The notes under the pieces were generated by a model that was given only the letters and a program-made list of their open reading frames with translations, was not told the DNA's origin and searched no databases. This document shows, in pieces, positions 1 through 7,817 of a DNA stretch of 64,000 nt. The first letter of the stretch is position 1. The number at the start of each line of letters is the position of its first letter. This DNA is from Methylocystis parvus OBBP (GTDB lineage Bacteria > Pseudomonadota > Alphaproteobacteria > Rhizobiales > Beijerinckiaceae). A program made the translations under genes and the position numbers. The DNA lies in the NCBI RefSeq assembly GCF_027571405.1, contig NZ_CP092968.1, positions 1,240,001-1,304,000 on the forward strand. Reading direction: 5' to 3'.

Positions 1-3000
1 TGGTCGGTGTGGACATAGTAGATCACCGGCGTCGCCGTATCGACCTTGTCCACCACCGCGATCGGCAGGTCGTTCAGCCAGATATATTCGCGCAGCGTCT
101 GACCAGCCGTATTGGTCTCCGCGATGATGTGGTCGTTGATGTCGTGGACATAGAGCGTGGTCGTCGTGGTCGACCCGCTGGTCGCCGTGCGCGAGGCTAG
201 ACGGTTCAGGGCGTCATAGCCGTAGACCGCGCCCTGCGACGGGGCGTTGGTCTGGTAGGCTTTGGACAGACGCCCCTCCACGTCATATTCGAAGCTCATC
301 CCCAGCGCGCCCGTGCGGCTGTCGCTGACGATGTTCCCCGCCGCGTCATAGGCGAAGTTGCGCGCGCTCTGTCCCGCAGGCGTCACTGAACTTAGGCGAT
401 TCGACGTTGCGGGGTAGGCGTAGGTCGACGTCACGCCGTTGCGCGTTTCGGAAGCCCGGTTGCCATTGGCGTCGTAGGTCCAGGAGAGCGTCCCGTAATA
501 GCCCTGCGCCGTCATCAGCCGCCGCGTCGGCGTATAGCTGAAGAGCTGCGCCTGCGACGTATAGGTGAAGGGCGGCGTCGTGGACGGATTGTTGTTGTCG
601 GCGATGCTGTCGACCATGTCGCCGGTCCACGACAGGACGCGGTCGATGATGAAGCCCGGACCGCCCGACCAGCCGGTCTGCACCCGCGTGATGCGATAAT
701 CCGTGTCGGTCGTGAAACTCGTAATGGCGCCGTAGCCGAACGTCAGGCCGGCGAGGGGGCCGTAGGGGTTCCACTGCACGCCGGAGACGACCGTTTGCGG
801 AGCGGCGGCGGCGTTCTGCTGCGTCGTCACGCCTGACACGCGCCCCATCGCGTCGCGGGCGTAGGTAACGCTCCGCCCGGAGGGGTAGACGATGTTCCAG
901 ATATTCCCGGCGGGGTCGTAGCCATATTGCGTCGCCAGCGCCGATGTCATCGGCGCGTTCGTCCGATAGTCGATCCAGATGCGGCCCTTCGTGTCGATGC
1001 CGCGCCAGCTCGTCCCCGACTCGCTGTAAAGGCCGACCAGACGGCCGACGCCGCTCGTCCCGTTCGTCAGATCCCAGTCGAAGGACTGCCAGTAAGCGGG
1101 CTGACCCGAATAGGTCTTGCCCGTCAGACGGCCGGAATTGTCGTAAGTGTAGTTGGTCGACACCCCGCGCGCGTCGGCGCGTTTTGTCACGAGGCCGCGC
1201 GCGTCGCGCCAATAGGCGATCGTCCCCCGGTCGGGCGAAACTTCCTGAATGACCTCGCCGAAGCCGTTGCGGATATAGCTCGTCGAGAGATTGCGCGCGT
1301 CCGTGTAGGTGGTGACCGCGTCGGTCCCGTTGCGCGTCAGATTGACGGTCTTGTTCTCCTCGTCGGTCTCGCTGATCAGGCGGTTGAGGGGATCGAAGCC
1401 GTAGGAGAAGACGTTCGACCGCGGGTCGGTGACGGTCTTGAGATTGTCCGTCTTGTCATAGCCGAACTGATAGCTCTGCGACCCCGCCCCCATCGAACGG
1501 ATCAGGCGCCCCAGCTCGTCATAGGCGCGCGTGCGGCTATAAGCGGTCGTGGCGTTGGGACGCTTGATCGTGACGGAAGTGGCGTCGCCATTGGCGTTGC
1601 GGGCGTAAGTGATCGTCTCGCCCGCCGAATTGGCGACCGTCGCCAGCCGGCGGGCGTTGTCGTATGTGTAGCTTTCATAGGCGCCGTTGGGCAAAGTGAT
1701 CTTCGTGACCGCTCCGACCGCGTCATATTGGATCGTTGTCGTCGCCGGCGTTCCGGCGGCGTCGACGCTCATCTGCGTCAACAGGCCGCGCGCGGCTTCA
1801 TAAGCGAGCGTCGTGACGACGCCGTTGGGATCGGTGATCGAGGTCGGCTGGCCCCGGCTGTTCCAGGCGGTGACGGTCGTCACCTTGCCCATCTCATTGG
1901 TGACGGTCTGGAGATTTCCGGCGGCCGAATAAGCGTAGGCGACCGTGTCGCCCGTTCCGGCGAGCGGCCCGTCGACCGAGGTCAGGCGCCCGGCGGCGTT
2001 GTAGCCATAGGTCGTCGTGCGCGTCAGCCCCGCAGTGGAATAGGGAATGGTCTGCGTGGTCGTGTCGACTTTCTGCACCTGCGTGATGCGGCCGCTGGCG
2101 TCGATCGTGACATTGGTCGTGAGGGCCGGTTCGACGGTCTGCGTCGCGATGTTGAACGTCGGATGCCAGGTGTAGGTCGTCATCACGGCTTGCGGCGTCC
2201 CCGACCCGCGCGTCTTGGTGAGCGGTCGGTTCCTGGCGTCGCGAGTATAGGCCGTGACGCGCCCTTCCTCGTCCGTCTCCGAGGCGATGAAGCCGTTGGC
2301 GTCATACGTCCAAGCCTTCGTGCCGCCAACGCAGTTCGCGCTCGGCTGCCCGTCGACGCCCTTGACGCTCGTTTGATTTACGTTCGAAGGATGCGAAAAC
2401 GTATAGGTCGCGACCTTGCCCAGCGGATTTGTAACCGTGCGCACAAGATCACCGTTTGGCGCTTGGCCGTAGGCGACCTGCCATTTGTCCAAGCCGCCTG
2501 CGTGCTCAGATGACAAGGCGCGGCCCTGGCTGTCATAGGAAAAGGTCGCGTAGCGCACGCCGCGCGCATCGGTGATCCCGGTTAGAAAATCCGGGAACTG
2601 CGCATTCTCATAATGGTACGTCGTCGAATCGACTAACGCTGCGCTTGGGTTGAGCTGCTCGACGCGCATCAACCGACGCGCAACGGGCTCCGAAAACCCA
2701 TTCGCTTTCAGCGGCGGGTCGTATGTGTAGCTCAGCTTGCCGCCGCCCGGCAGCGTGATTTCCTTGATCGTCAACGGCCAAGGCGGAATATACGTTGCGG
2801 GATAAACTTCTGCGCTGGTCCAAGAGACGTTATTCCAATTGATTCCAAATACGCGTCCAAAAGTGTCGGTAATGGACTGCAGATTGCCATAGGCGTCATA
2901 AGCGAAGGTCCAGGTATAGCCGCCTTTCGACATCGAAATTGGACGCGCGATCTCGTACGTCGCGCCGCCCGGCGCAAACAAAAACGTCTGCAGCGTCCAC

Positions 3001-4076
3001 ACGCGGTTCTCGACCGCGTCCGTCACTTTCCATTGCGAGGTCGTTTTCCTGATGATGGAGAAATCAATAGGGTTTGGCAGTGTGCCGATGAACTCGACCT
3101 TATACCGGTTTTGCGTCAGATAGCCGGGCAAAGGATTAAACGTGTTGCCCGATCCTGAATAAATAAAGTCATACCCCATGCCGTGCGGCAGCATGAGCGT
3201 CACCGAGTTAAAAACAGCCCAGCCACTGTTGACCTGAAGATGAAGCTCCATCTGAAAGTTAAAGCGCCAGCCGCCGACGGCGCCGCGGACGGGGGCGAGG
3301 TTCTGTGCAAGGCGTAGCGGGGGAAGATAGATATAGTTTGTCTGATTTTCTTCTAAGGTCAGGCTGCGATAATGGCGCGAGATAAAGAACTCGCCATCAC
3401 CGGTCGCATAATCGGTGGCGCTCTCGATCTTGGCGCCGTCCGTGACCAGAATGGGATTGCCGGCGCTGGGCGCGGACTTGCCCTGGTCTCCGCAAGCCGT
3501 GGATGGGGCGGCGCTGGATGCCTGATAACACCAAGAACTGCCGCCACGGGCGTATCCGTTTACGCACTTTCTGCTCGGATACGTCCCAGGAAATATACCA
3601 CACTTCTTGCCAGGGGGGCACCCCCTTTGAATGTCCATGGTCCAGGCGCAACTCGCGCTGCGCACACCGTTCTGCGTGACCCCGAGAAACGTACTATCGG
3701 GGCCTACGCGCCCGCCAAATATGTCGCAATTAGTCCCCTTGCAGTAGCTAAAATCGGCAAGGCAAGCAGCGGTAGGATCGTCGAACTGACCTGGGGCGTA
3801 TTGAGGCCGCCACCCGTCGTCGCCCTCGCCGAAAGCTTTAGCGGGCGGACACCACAGCGCGGAGCCAAGAAAGGCGAAAGCGGCGAAAACAACTGGCAAA
3901 GTGAGCAACCGATGTTGCCTTTTAGAGCAAATAAGCTGGTAGGCGAGCGCGCATAAAACGAGCGTCGCTCGGACGAGCGAACCGCCAAAATTCCGTTTCG
4001 TAAAAGTCGGATGAGCCGTAACTGGAAAAAGCGCGCCGAAAACGGAAGCGCTCAATGAATGAAAATCCTTGCGCAT
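1..4076 (-). CDS. Secreted RHS/YD-repeat protein, 3' end outside window
   Basis: A single minus-strand frame stays open from an ATG at 4076 to base 1, about 1358 codons, and leaves the window without a stop. The N-terminus holds a hydrophobic export segment (LPVVFAAFAFLGSALW, encoded near 3870-3905) followed by a Cys-rich stretch. Next comes a DUF6531-like entry (GNPILVTDGAKIES) and then a long series of YD repeats such as YDAYGNLQ, YNAAGRLTSV, YDELGRLIRS and YDANGNRASE. The frame ends at VIYYVHTD, which in this family normally opens the conserved HLGTP core just before the variable C-terminal tip. The family forms a hollow beta shell that encloses a toxin or adhesin domain; here the tip and any immunity gene lie outside. 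ATG 4076 has GCAGG 8 bases upstream. TTG 3908 (AAAAGG upstream) is an alternative that puts the signal nearer the N-terminus. Confidence 0.85.
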   Translation of the reverse strand, partial: MRKDFHSLSASVFGALFPVTAHPTFTKRNFGGSLVRATLVLCALAYQLICSKRQHRLLTLPVVFAAFAFLGSALWCPPAKAFGEGDDGWRPQYAPGQFDDPTAACLADFSYCKGTNCDIFGGRVGPDSTFLGVTQNGVRSASCAWTMDIQRGCPPGKKCGIFPGTYPSRKCVNGYARGGSSWCYQASSAAPSTACGDQGKSAPSAGNPILVTDGAKIESATDYATGDGEFFISRHYRSLTLEENQTNYIYLPPLRLAQNLAPVRGAVGGWRFNFQMELHLQVNSGWAVFNSVTLMLPHGMGYDFIYSGSGNTFNPLPGYLTQNRYKVEFIGTLPNPIDFSIIRKTTSQWKVTDAVENRVWTLQTFLFAPGGATYEIARPISMSKGGYTWTFAYDAYGNLQSITDTFGRVFGINWNNVSWTSAEVYPATYIPPWPLTIKEITLPGGGKLSYTYDPPLKANGFSEPVARRLMRVEQLNPSAALVDSTTYHYENAQFPDFLTGITDARGVRYATFSYDSQGRALSSEHAGGLDKWQVAYGQAPNGDLVRTVTNPLGKVATYTFSHPSNVNQTSVKGVDGQPSANCVGGTKAWTYDANGFIASETDEEGRVTAYTRDARNRPLTKTRGSGTPQAVMTTYTWHPTFNIATQTVEPALTTNVTIDASGRITQVQKVDTTTQTIPYSTAGLTRTTTYGYNAAGRLTSVDGPLAGTGDTVAYAYSAAGNLQTVTNEMGKVTTVTAWNSRGQPTSITDPNGVVTTLAYEAARGLLTQMSVDAAGTPATTTIQYDAVGAVTKITLPNGAYESYTYDNARRLATVANSAGETITYARNANGDATSVTIKRPNATTAYSRTRAYDELGRLIRSMGAGSQSYQFGYDKTDNLKTVTDPRSNVFSYGFDPLNRLISETDEENKTVNLTRNGTDAVTTYTDARNLSTSYIRNGFGEVIQEVSPDRGTIAYWRDARGLVTKRADARGVSTNYTYDNSGRLTGKTYSGQPAYWQSFDWDLTNGTSGVGRLVGLYSESGTSWRGIDTKGRIWIDYRTNAPMTSALATQYGYDPAGNIWNIVYPSGRSVTYARDAMGRVSGVTTQQNAAAAPQTVVSGVQWNPYGPLAGLTFGYGAITSFTTDTDYRITRVQTGWSGGPGFIIDRVLSWTGDMVDSIADNNNPSTTPPFTYTSQAQLFSYTPTRRLMTAQGYYGTLSWTYDANGNRASETRNGVTSTYAYPATSNRLSSVTPAGQSARNFAYDAAGNIVSDSRTGALGMSFEYDVEGRLSKAYQTNAPSQGAVYGYDALNRLASRTATSGSTTTTTLYVHDINDHIIAETNTAGQTLREYIWLNDLPIAVVDKVDTATPVIYYVHTD

Positions 4077-4473
4077 GAATGAGACCTGCTTGAGAGAAAC
4101 TAAGGCGCATGGACAGCGAAGCACGGCCAATGCAACAAGAGAAGACGCGCGCGCGGCTTTGTGATCCAGCAAACCCGCGACTGCCGAAAAATCGAAACAT
4201 TCTTCACGCGTTATTCGTCATAAAAATCTGTGGATAGAAAATGACCCAATCGCCCAGCCCAGAATGGAGAGAGGACTTTTCCGGCCCACCGTGATTTGCG
4301 TAATTCTGTCACCGTAATTCGGGAGGCTTGGCGCGCCCCCGCCTTGCCGAAATCAATCCAAAACGATGCCGAGTCCGTGTCGTTCGATCTGCTTCGACAG
4401 GCTAGCTTTCTACGCATGACAGCCGGGACGGCGGTCAATGAGAGAGCGATGCATTGAAGCAGGAGGCAACGCC
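4077..4473. other. Intergenic region, no gene supported
   Basis: About 400 bases between the divergent RHS gene and the small secreted-protein gene. Open frames here lack a ribosome site and protein-like composition. It must hold the two divergent promoters, but I see no clear -35/-10 pair, hairpin or repeat. Confidence 0.5.
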
Positions 4474-4698
4474 ATGACAAGCTTCCGTCTCTTTATCCTC
4501 GCCTCATGCTTGTTGTTCGTTCAGGCCGCTCAGGCCGGCAAGCATTCGTTCCCCAGAAATTATCCGCAAGCGAAATTCGAAAGACCGGGGTCAGACGGGC
4601 GGGCGTGCTCATCCCCCGGCATCGGATGTCCTGGAATCAACGAATGGCGATTGGGCGACGAGCGCGATTTCCAGTTGCTCCCGAAAAGCGGCTACTGA
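4474..4698 (+). CDS. Small secreted protein of unknown function
   Basis: Encodes 74 residues. The ATG at 4474 is chosen because AGGAGG lies 7 bases upstream; a frame-matching ATG at 4438 lacks this. The N-terminus is a textbook Sec signal, MTSFRLFILASCLLFVQAAQA, with a likely signal-peptidase site after AQA. The mature part is about 53 residues, with two Cys (CSSPGIGC) that could form a disulfide in the periplasm. I recognise no family. It stands alone between the divergent RHS gene and a convergent AraC regulator. Confidence 0.6.
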   Translation: MTSFRLFILASCLLFVQAAQAGKHSFPRNYPQAKFERPGSDGRACSSPGIGCPGINEWRLGDERDFQLLPKSGY

Positions 4699-4788
4699 CG
4701 CAAATTTTCTGCTTTTGCCGACTCCTTGTCGGCGATGGCTGAGCGCGCGATCCTGGGAGCGCCGCGCCCGGCGAGCGGCGACGCCGTC

Positions 4789-5886
4789 TCAAGCCGGACG
4801 CCGCCGCCGCGTTTTTGTTTCTTTCGGACTTTCGCCGAACAGGCCTTTATAATATGCGGCGAACCGCGAAGGCGACGAAAAGCCCAGATCCAAGGAAAGC
4901 TCCAAGACGCCTATATTTTCTGCTTCCCTGCTCAGTCGCTCCCGCGCGACATACAACCTCTCGCGCCTCTGCCACTCCATCGGCGAGCAACCGAATTTCC
5001 TCTGAAAAGCATATTGAAGTCCCCGGGCTGAAAGGCCGCCGATTTCCTCCATTTCTGATTTCGTCAGAGGTCTATCAAGACTGTTCCGTATGGCGTCGCA
5101 GACCGCGTCGATGGTCCCCGCGGTTGAGCGTTCCCGAAAATGGTCAGGCTCCCCGCCATGCACGATCTCGGGCTTGAGCCAACAGGCGAGCTGACGATAA
5201 AACCAGTCGTCCAGCCCAATCTTCTCCAGAAATATTCTGCTGACGCCGGGGGAATTTATATAGGCGCACAGATGACGAAACACCGACATGAAATTCATTG
5301 AACCGGTCTGCAGATCGAGAATCTGCACTTCCTCGTCGCCGAGATTCCGCTCTTCCGAGTTCGTCTCGCCCAGCATCCTGGAGATGGTGTTTTTCAATCT
5401 GTCGGAATCGATTCGAGCAATTAATACGGACCTGGTCTGGGCGGTGCCAAATCTATAGAAGCAGTCCGAAAGCAATAAGGCCCGACCTGCCGCGCCCCAC
5501 TGATATTGACGCGCGCCAATCTGGAGGGCCGTGTCGCCGTAAAAAGGCATGAGCAGGTAACATTGCTTGGGCGTCCTTATGCCTAATCTCATGGGGCTCG
5601 ATGCGGCGGCGTTGAGCTCGAGTCCATTGAAACTCAAAGTTGCGATCTTGTGCTGGAACGGCGCTTCGGTGAAAGCCGGCTCGTAGACCTCGACGCCTCC
5701 CAGCACCCGGGCCGCTGCGGCCGCTTGATACGGATCCGCGGCATGTATCGCGCGATCCTCCCCAAAAGCGAGAGGCGGCAGGACGCGGGACTTTGAAAAC
5801 CTCCGCATTCCCAATGGCCTTTCAACCGTTGCATCTTCGCAGAAGATAACTGGGCTACAGCTAAGAAGCAATCGCGCCGCCGTCAA
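4789..5886 (-). CDS. AraC-family transcriptional regulator
   Basis: A 365-residue protein with a C-terminal double helix-turn-helix of the AraC/XylS type (roughly residues 255-355). The first recognition helix region is LSARGLQYAFQRKFGCSPM and the second is LGFSSPSRFAAYYKGLFGES, the usual family ending. The N-terminal two thirds resemble the AraC_binding_2 sensing fold (ObsF/FeaR-like), so the ligand is probably a small aromatic or carbon compound; that is inference. The start is uncertain: an internal ATG at 5808 would remove 26 atypical residues. No catabolic operon lies beside it, so the target is unknown. AT-rich direct repeats just upstream may be its own binding site. Confidence 0.85.
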   Translation of the reverse strand: MTAARLLLSCSPVIFCEDATVERPLGMRRFSKSRVLPPLAFGEDRAIHAADPYQAAAAARVLGGVEVYEPAFTEAPFQHKIATLSFNGLELNAAASSPMRLGIRTPKQCYLLMPFYGDTALQIGARQYQWGAAGRALLLSDCFYRFGTAQTRSVLIARIDSDRLKNTISRMLGETNSEERNLGDEEVQILDLQTGSMNFMSVFRHLCAYINSPGVSRIFLEKIGLDDWFYRQLACWLKPEIVHGGEPDHFRERSTAGTIDAVCDAIRNSLDRPLTKSEMEEIGGLSARGLQYAFQRKFGCSPMEWQRRERLYVARERLSREAENIGVLELSLDLGFSSPSRFAAYYKGLFGESPKETKTRRRRPA

Positions 5887-5938
5887 GACTGGAAACGACT
5901 TTAAACATCACGACCGGCGCAGCCGTTCTTATCTTCAA

Positions 5939-5990
5939 CTGAATTTCATGGAAATCTGAATTTAGTTCAGCGGATGAATACTCTGAATAT
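5939..5990. promoter_or_regulatory. Direct repeats, possible AraC-type operator
   Basis: CTGAATTT occurs at 5939-5946 and 5956-5963, a 17-base period, with a weaker copy CTGAATAT at 5983-5990. AraC-family proteins often bind tandem direct repeats of about this period upstream of their own gene. The gene starts about 50 bases away. This is inference from position and spacing only. Confidence 0.25.
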
Positions 5991-6186
5991 CCGCCCATCC
6001 AGACGTCAGCGTGGCGCTAATATTTGCCGAAATTGTACTTCGCTATGCCGAAATCGTGTCATAGGCCTTCTTCGACGCGTTGGAGCGTCCGATGTCGTCT
6101 CACTATCAGGCTGTTGAAAAACCTCTCGCGCTGGCGGCGCTGATGTGATTCCCTTTCCTCGAAGAAGGCGCCGGTCGCCGTATTAC

Positions 6187-6215
6187 AAAAAAGCCCGCCA
6201 TACGGCGGGCTTTTT
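6187..6215 (-). terminator. Rho-independent terminator of the DUF2336 gene
   Basis: A perfect stem AAGCCCGCC/GGCGGGCTT with a 4-base loop. Read on the minus strand it is followed by six T, and it sits 66 bases beyond the stop of the DUF2336 gene. On the plus strand it also ends in five T, so it may work both ways. Confidence 0.85.
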
Positions 6216-6280
6216 GCGGATGACGGCAAAATAACGCGGCTCCATTCACGCCAGCCGTTTTGTGGGTCCGCCTTTAAAGA

Positions 6281-7372
6281 TCACGCCGACTGATCGAGCT
6301 TCCGGACCGGCTCGGCGGAAAGGCGCGGCGCCGCGCGGCGCCAGCCGGGACCGCCGACCAGCGCGTCGTCGCGCGTCGGACGGCGCTGCGCTTCCCGATC
6401 GCCGCGCAGGGCGCCGGTGACGGAAGCGACGATCTGCAGGGCGGCGCGCTGCGGCGTCGAGCGCACCAGGGCGACGAGCGACCGCACGCGGTCCGTGTCG
6501 TGCGAAATCGCGGGATCGGCGCAAAGGAAGATGCGGGTCGCGGCGTCGGGATCGACGCCGAGCGCGGCGAGCGCCAAAGCGAGCGCCTCGCCCTGGCTGT
6601 CGGAGACGACGGCGCGGGCGCGCTCCTTGCGGCATTCGAGCGCGTCGGCGAGCAGCGCCGCCATGGCGTCGCGATCCCGGCGCACGGCCGCGCCTTCGAG
6701 GCGTCGCGTGAAAACCGCCTCGGCGCGGCAAAGCTCCGCGAGGCCGCCGGAAAGCGCGCGACGGCAGGCGTTGAGAATGATCCCCGTGCGCTCCAGCCGC
6801 GTCGCGGCGAGGAAGAGCGTCTCCGGATCGATGGCGCGATCGTCGCGGTCGAGCAGGATGCGCGCGAGCGTGAGATCGTCCCGCGCCGCGTGCAACAAGG
6901 CGCGTCGCGCGGCCTGATCGAGATGGGCGGACCAGTTGGCCGCGAGCGCGCGCAGCGCCTCCGGCTCAGCGCGCTGCGCCAGCGCGTCCACGATTTCGTG
7001 GTCGAGATCCTTGCGTCGCGCGACCGCGCTTAGCAGAGGCCCGTCCGAGGCAATGGCGAGAGCAATGAGATCGCCGCGCGGCGCGTTTGGCGCGAATTCC
7101 GCGACGAGCGCCGCGCAGGCGCCGCCCTTCTCAAACAGACGGCTGAAAATCGGCTCGGGCGTCTCAGGATGGAAACATAATGGCCGCGCCGCTTTCGCCG
7201 CGGACTCGACGTCGACGATATCGATGAGCCCGAGCGCCAGACGCTCGAATTGCCTGATGTCGCTGACCGGATGCGTGGGTCTTGCGACGAACTGGTCCAC
7301 GATGGCTCGCAGGAGCGAGGCGTCGACGATTCGGCGCTGACTCTTCTCTAACTGCATTGACGCGCTACTCAC
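6281..7372 (-). CDS. DUF2336 domain-containing protein
   Basis: A 363-residue, Ala- and Arg-rich, predicted all-helical soluble protein with no signal peptide. The pattern of short repeated helices (RRKDLDHEIVDALAQRAEPE, then RALLHAARDDLTLARILLDR) is the HEAT-like layout typical of DUF2336 proteins of Alphaproteobacteria. These have no established biochemical function. The gene is monocistronic: it is divergent from the small gene at 7501 and ends at a strong terminator. A TTGA-N7-TTAA sequence 45 bases upstream is a possible CtrA site. Confidence 0.75.
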   Translation of the reverse strand: MSSASMQLEKSQRRIVDASLLRAIVDQFVARPTHPVSDIRQFERLALGLIDIVDVESAAKAARPLCFHPETPEPIFSRLFEKGGACAALVAEFAPNAPRGDLIALAIASDGPLLSAVARRKDLDHEIVDALAQRAEPEALRALAANWSAHLDQAARRALLHAARDDLTLARILLDRDDRAIDPETLFLAATRLERTGIILNACRRALSGGLAELCRAEAVFTRRLEGAAVRRDRDAMAALLADALECRKERARAVVSDSQGEALALALAALGVDPDAATRIFLCADPAISHDTDRVRSLVALVRSTPQRAALQIVASVTGALRGDREAQRRPTRDDALVGGPGWRRAAPRLSAEPVRKLDQSA

Positions 7373-7416
7373 TCAAACGCTTACGCGATCATCAGTTTCA
7401 AATTAGCACGAGGACG

Positions 7417-7431
7417 TTGACGGAACATTAA
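7417..7431. promoter_or_regulatory. Near-consensus CtrA-type site
   Basis: TTGA-CGGAACA-TTAA matches TTAA-N7-TTAA at 7 of 8 positions and continues as TTAACC. It lies in the divergent spacer between the DUF2336 gene and the small gene at 7501. One mismatch and no experimental support make this tentative. Confidence 0.3.
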
Positions 7432-7500
7432 CCCTCGCCGTCCCCTAATCGCGGTAACGGGCGATTCACTTTTGGCCGCAGCCAGTGCGGAGGATCGAAA

Positions 7501-7710
7501 ATGGGGGAGGTCGTCGCCTTCCAAATACGCGAGAAAACGGCGCGCGAACGAAGCGGGCCGCCAAGCGGCGGCGCGCAAATTCTCTTCTTCCTCGGCGTGC
7601 GTTACGCGCGCATCGAGGAGCCGCAGGACGCGCTGACGCCCGACCAAGGCCAGGGACATGGCCATGGACCGCGCGGCGGCAAGAAGCGAAAAAGCCGCGC
7701 ACGCGCGTAA
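7501..7710 (+). CDS. Small conserved basic protein of unknown function
   Basis: Encodes 69 residues. The ATG is preceded by GGAGG at 7-base spacing, which decides the start. The protein opens with MGEVVAFQ, has a middle segment ILFFLGVRYARIEEP and ends in a Lys/Arg-rich tail (GKKRKSRARA). Similar short proteins with an N-terminal GEV and a central GVRY motif are, as far as I recall, common in Rhizobiales; their role is not known. A minus-strand frame over the same bases looks like a shadow with poor composition. Confidence 0.6.
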   Translation: MGEVVAFQIREKTARERSGPPSGGAQILFFLGVRYARIEEPQDALTPDQGQGHGHGPRGGKKRKSRARA

Positions 7711-7817
7711 ACCTTTCGCTGCTCTCACATTCTTTCAAGCCTCGGCCTCGGCCGTAGCAAAGCGCCTTAATCCGCTCTAATCTCCGCCAAGTTTATTTCT
7801 TTGGGGCTTGGTTTGAG

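Larger units (their letters stand above)
5887..6280. other. Intergenic region upstream of the AraC gene
   Basis: Nearly 400 bases without a supported gene. The left part (5930-6060) is AT-rich compared with its surroundings and carries direct repeats. The right part holds a strong terminator hairpin at 6187-6215. Nothing else was recognised. Confidence 0.5.

Noticed and set aside
927..2513. Plus-strand frame of over 500 codons in the RHS region
   Set aside because: The minus strand encodes clear YD repeats throughout; the plus frame has no recognisable protein features.
4211..4480. Minus-strand frame of 89 codons
   Set aside because: No ribosome site, no plausible composition, and it overlaps the well-supported small secreted gene's upstream region.
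6100..6130. Insertion-sequence remnant suggested by CAGGCTGTTGAAAAA
   Set aside because: The string resembles some IS ends, but no matching opposite end, transposase fragment or target duplication is visible.
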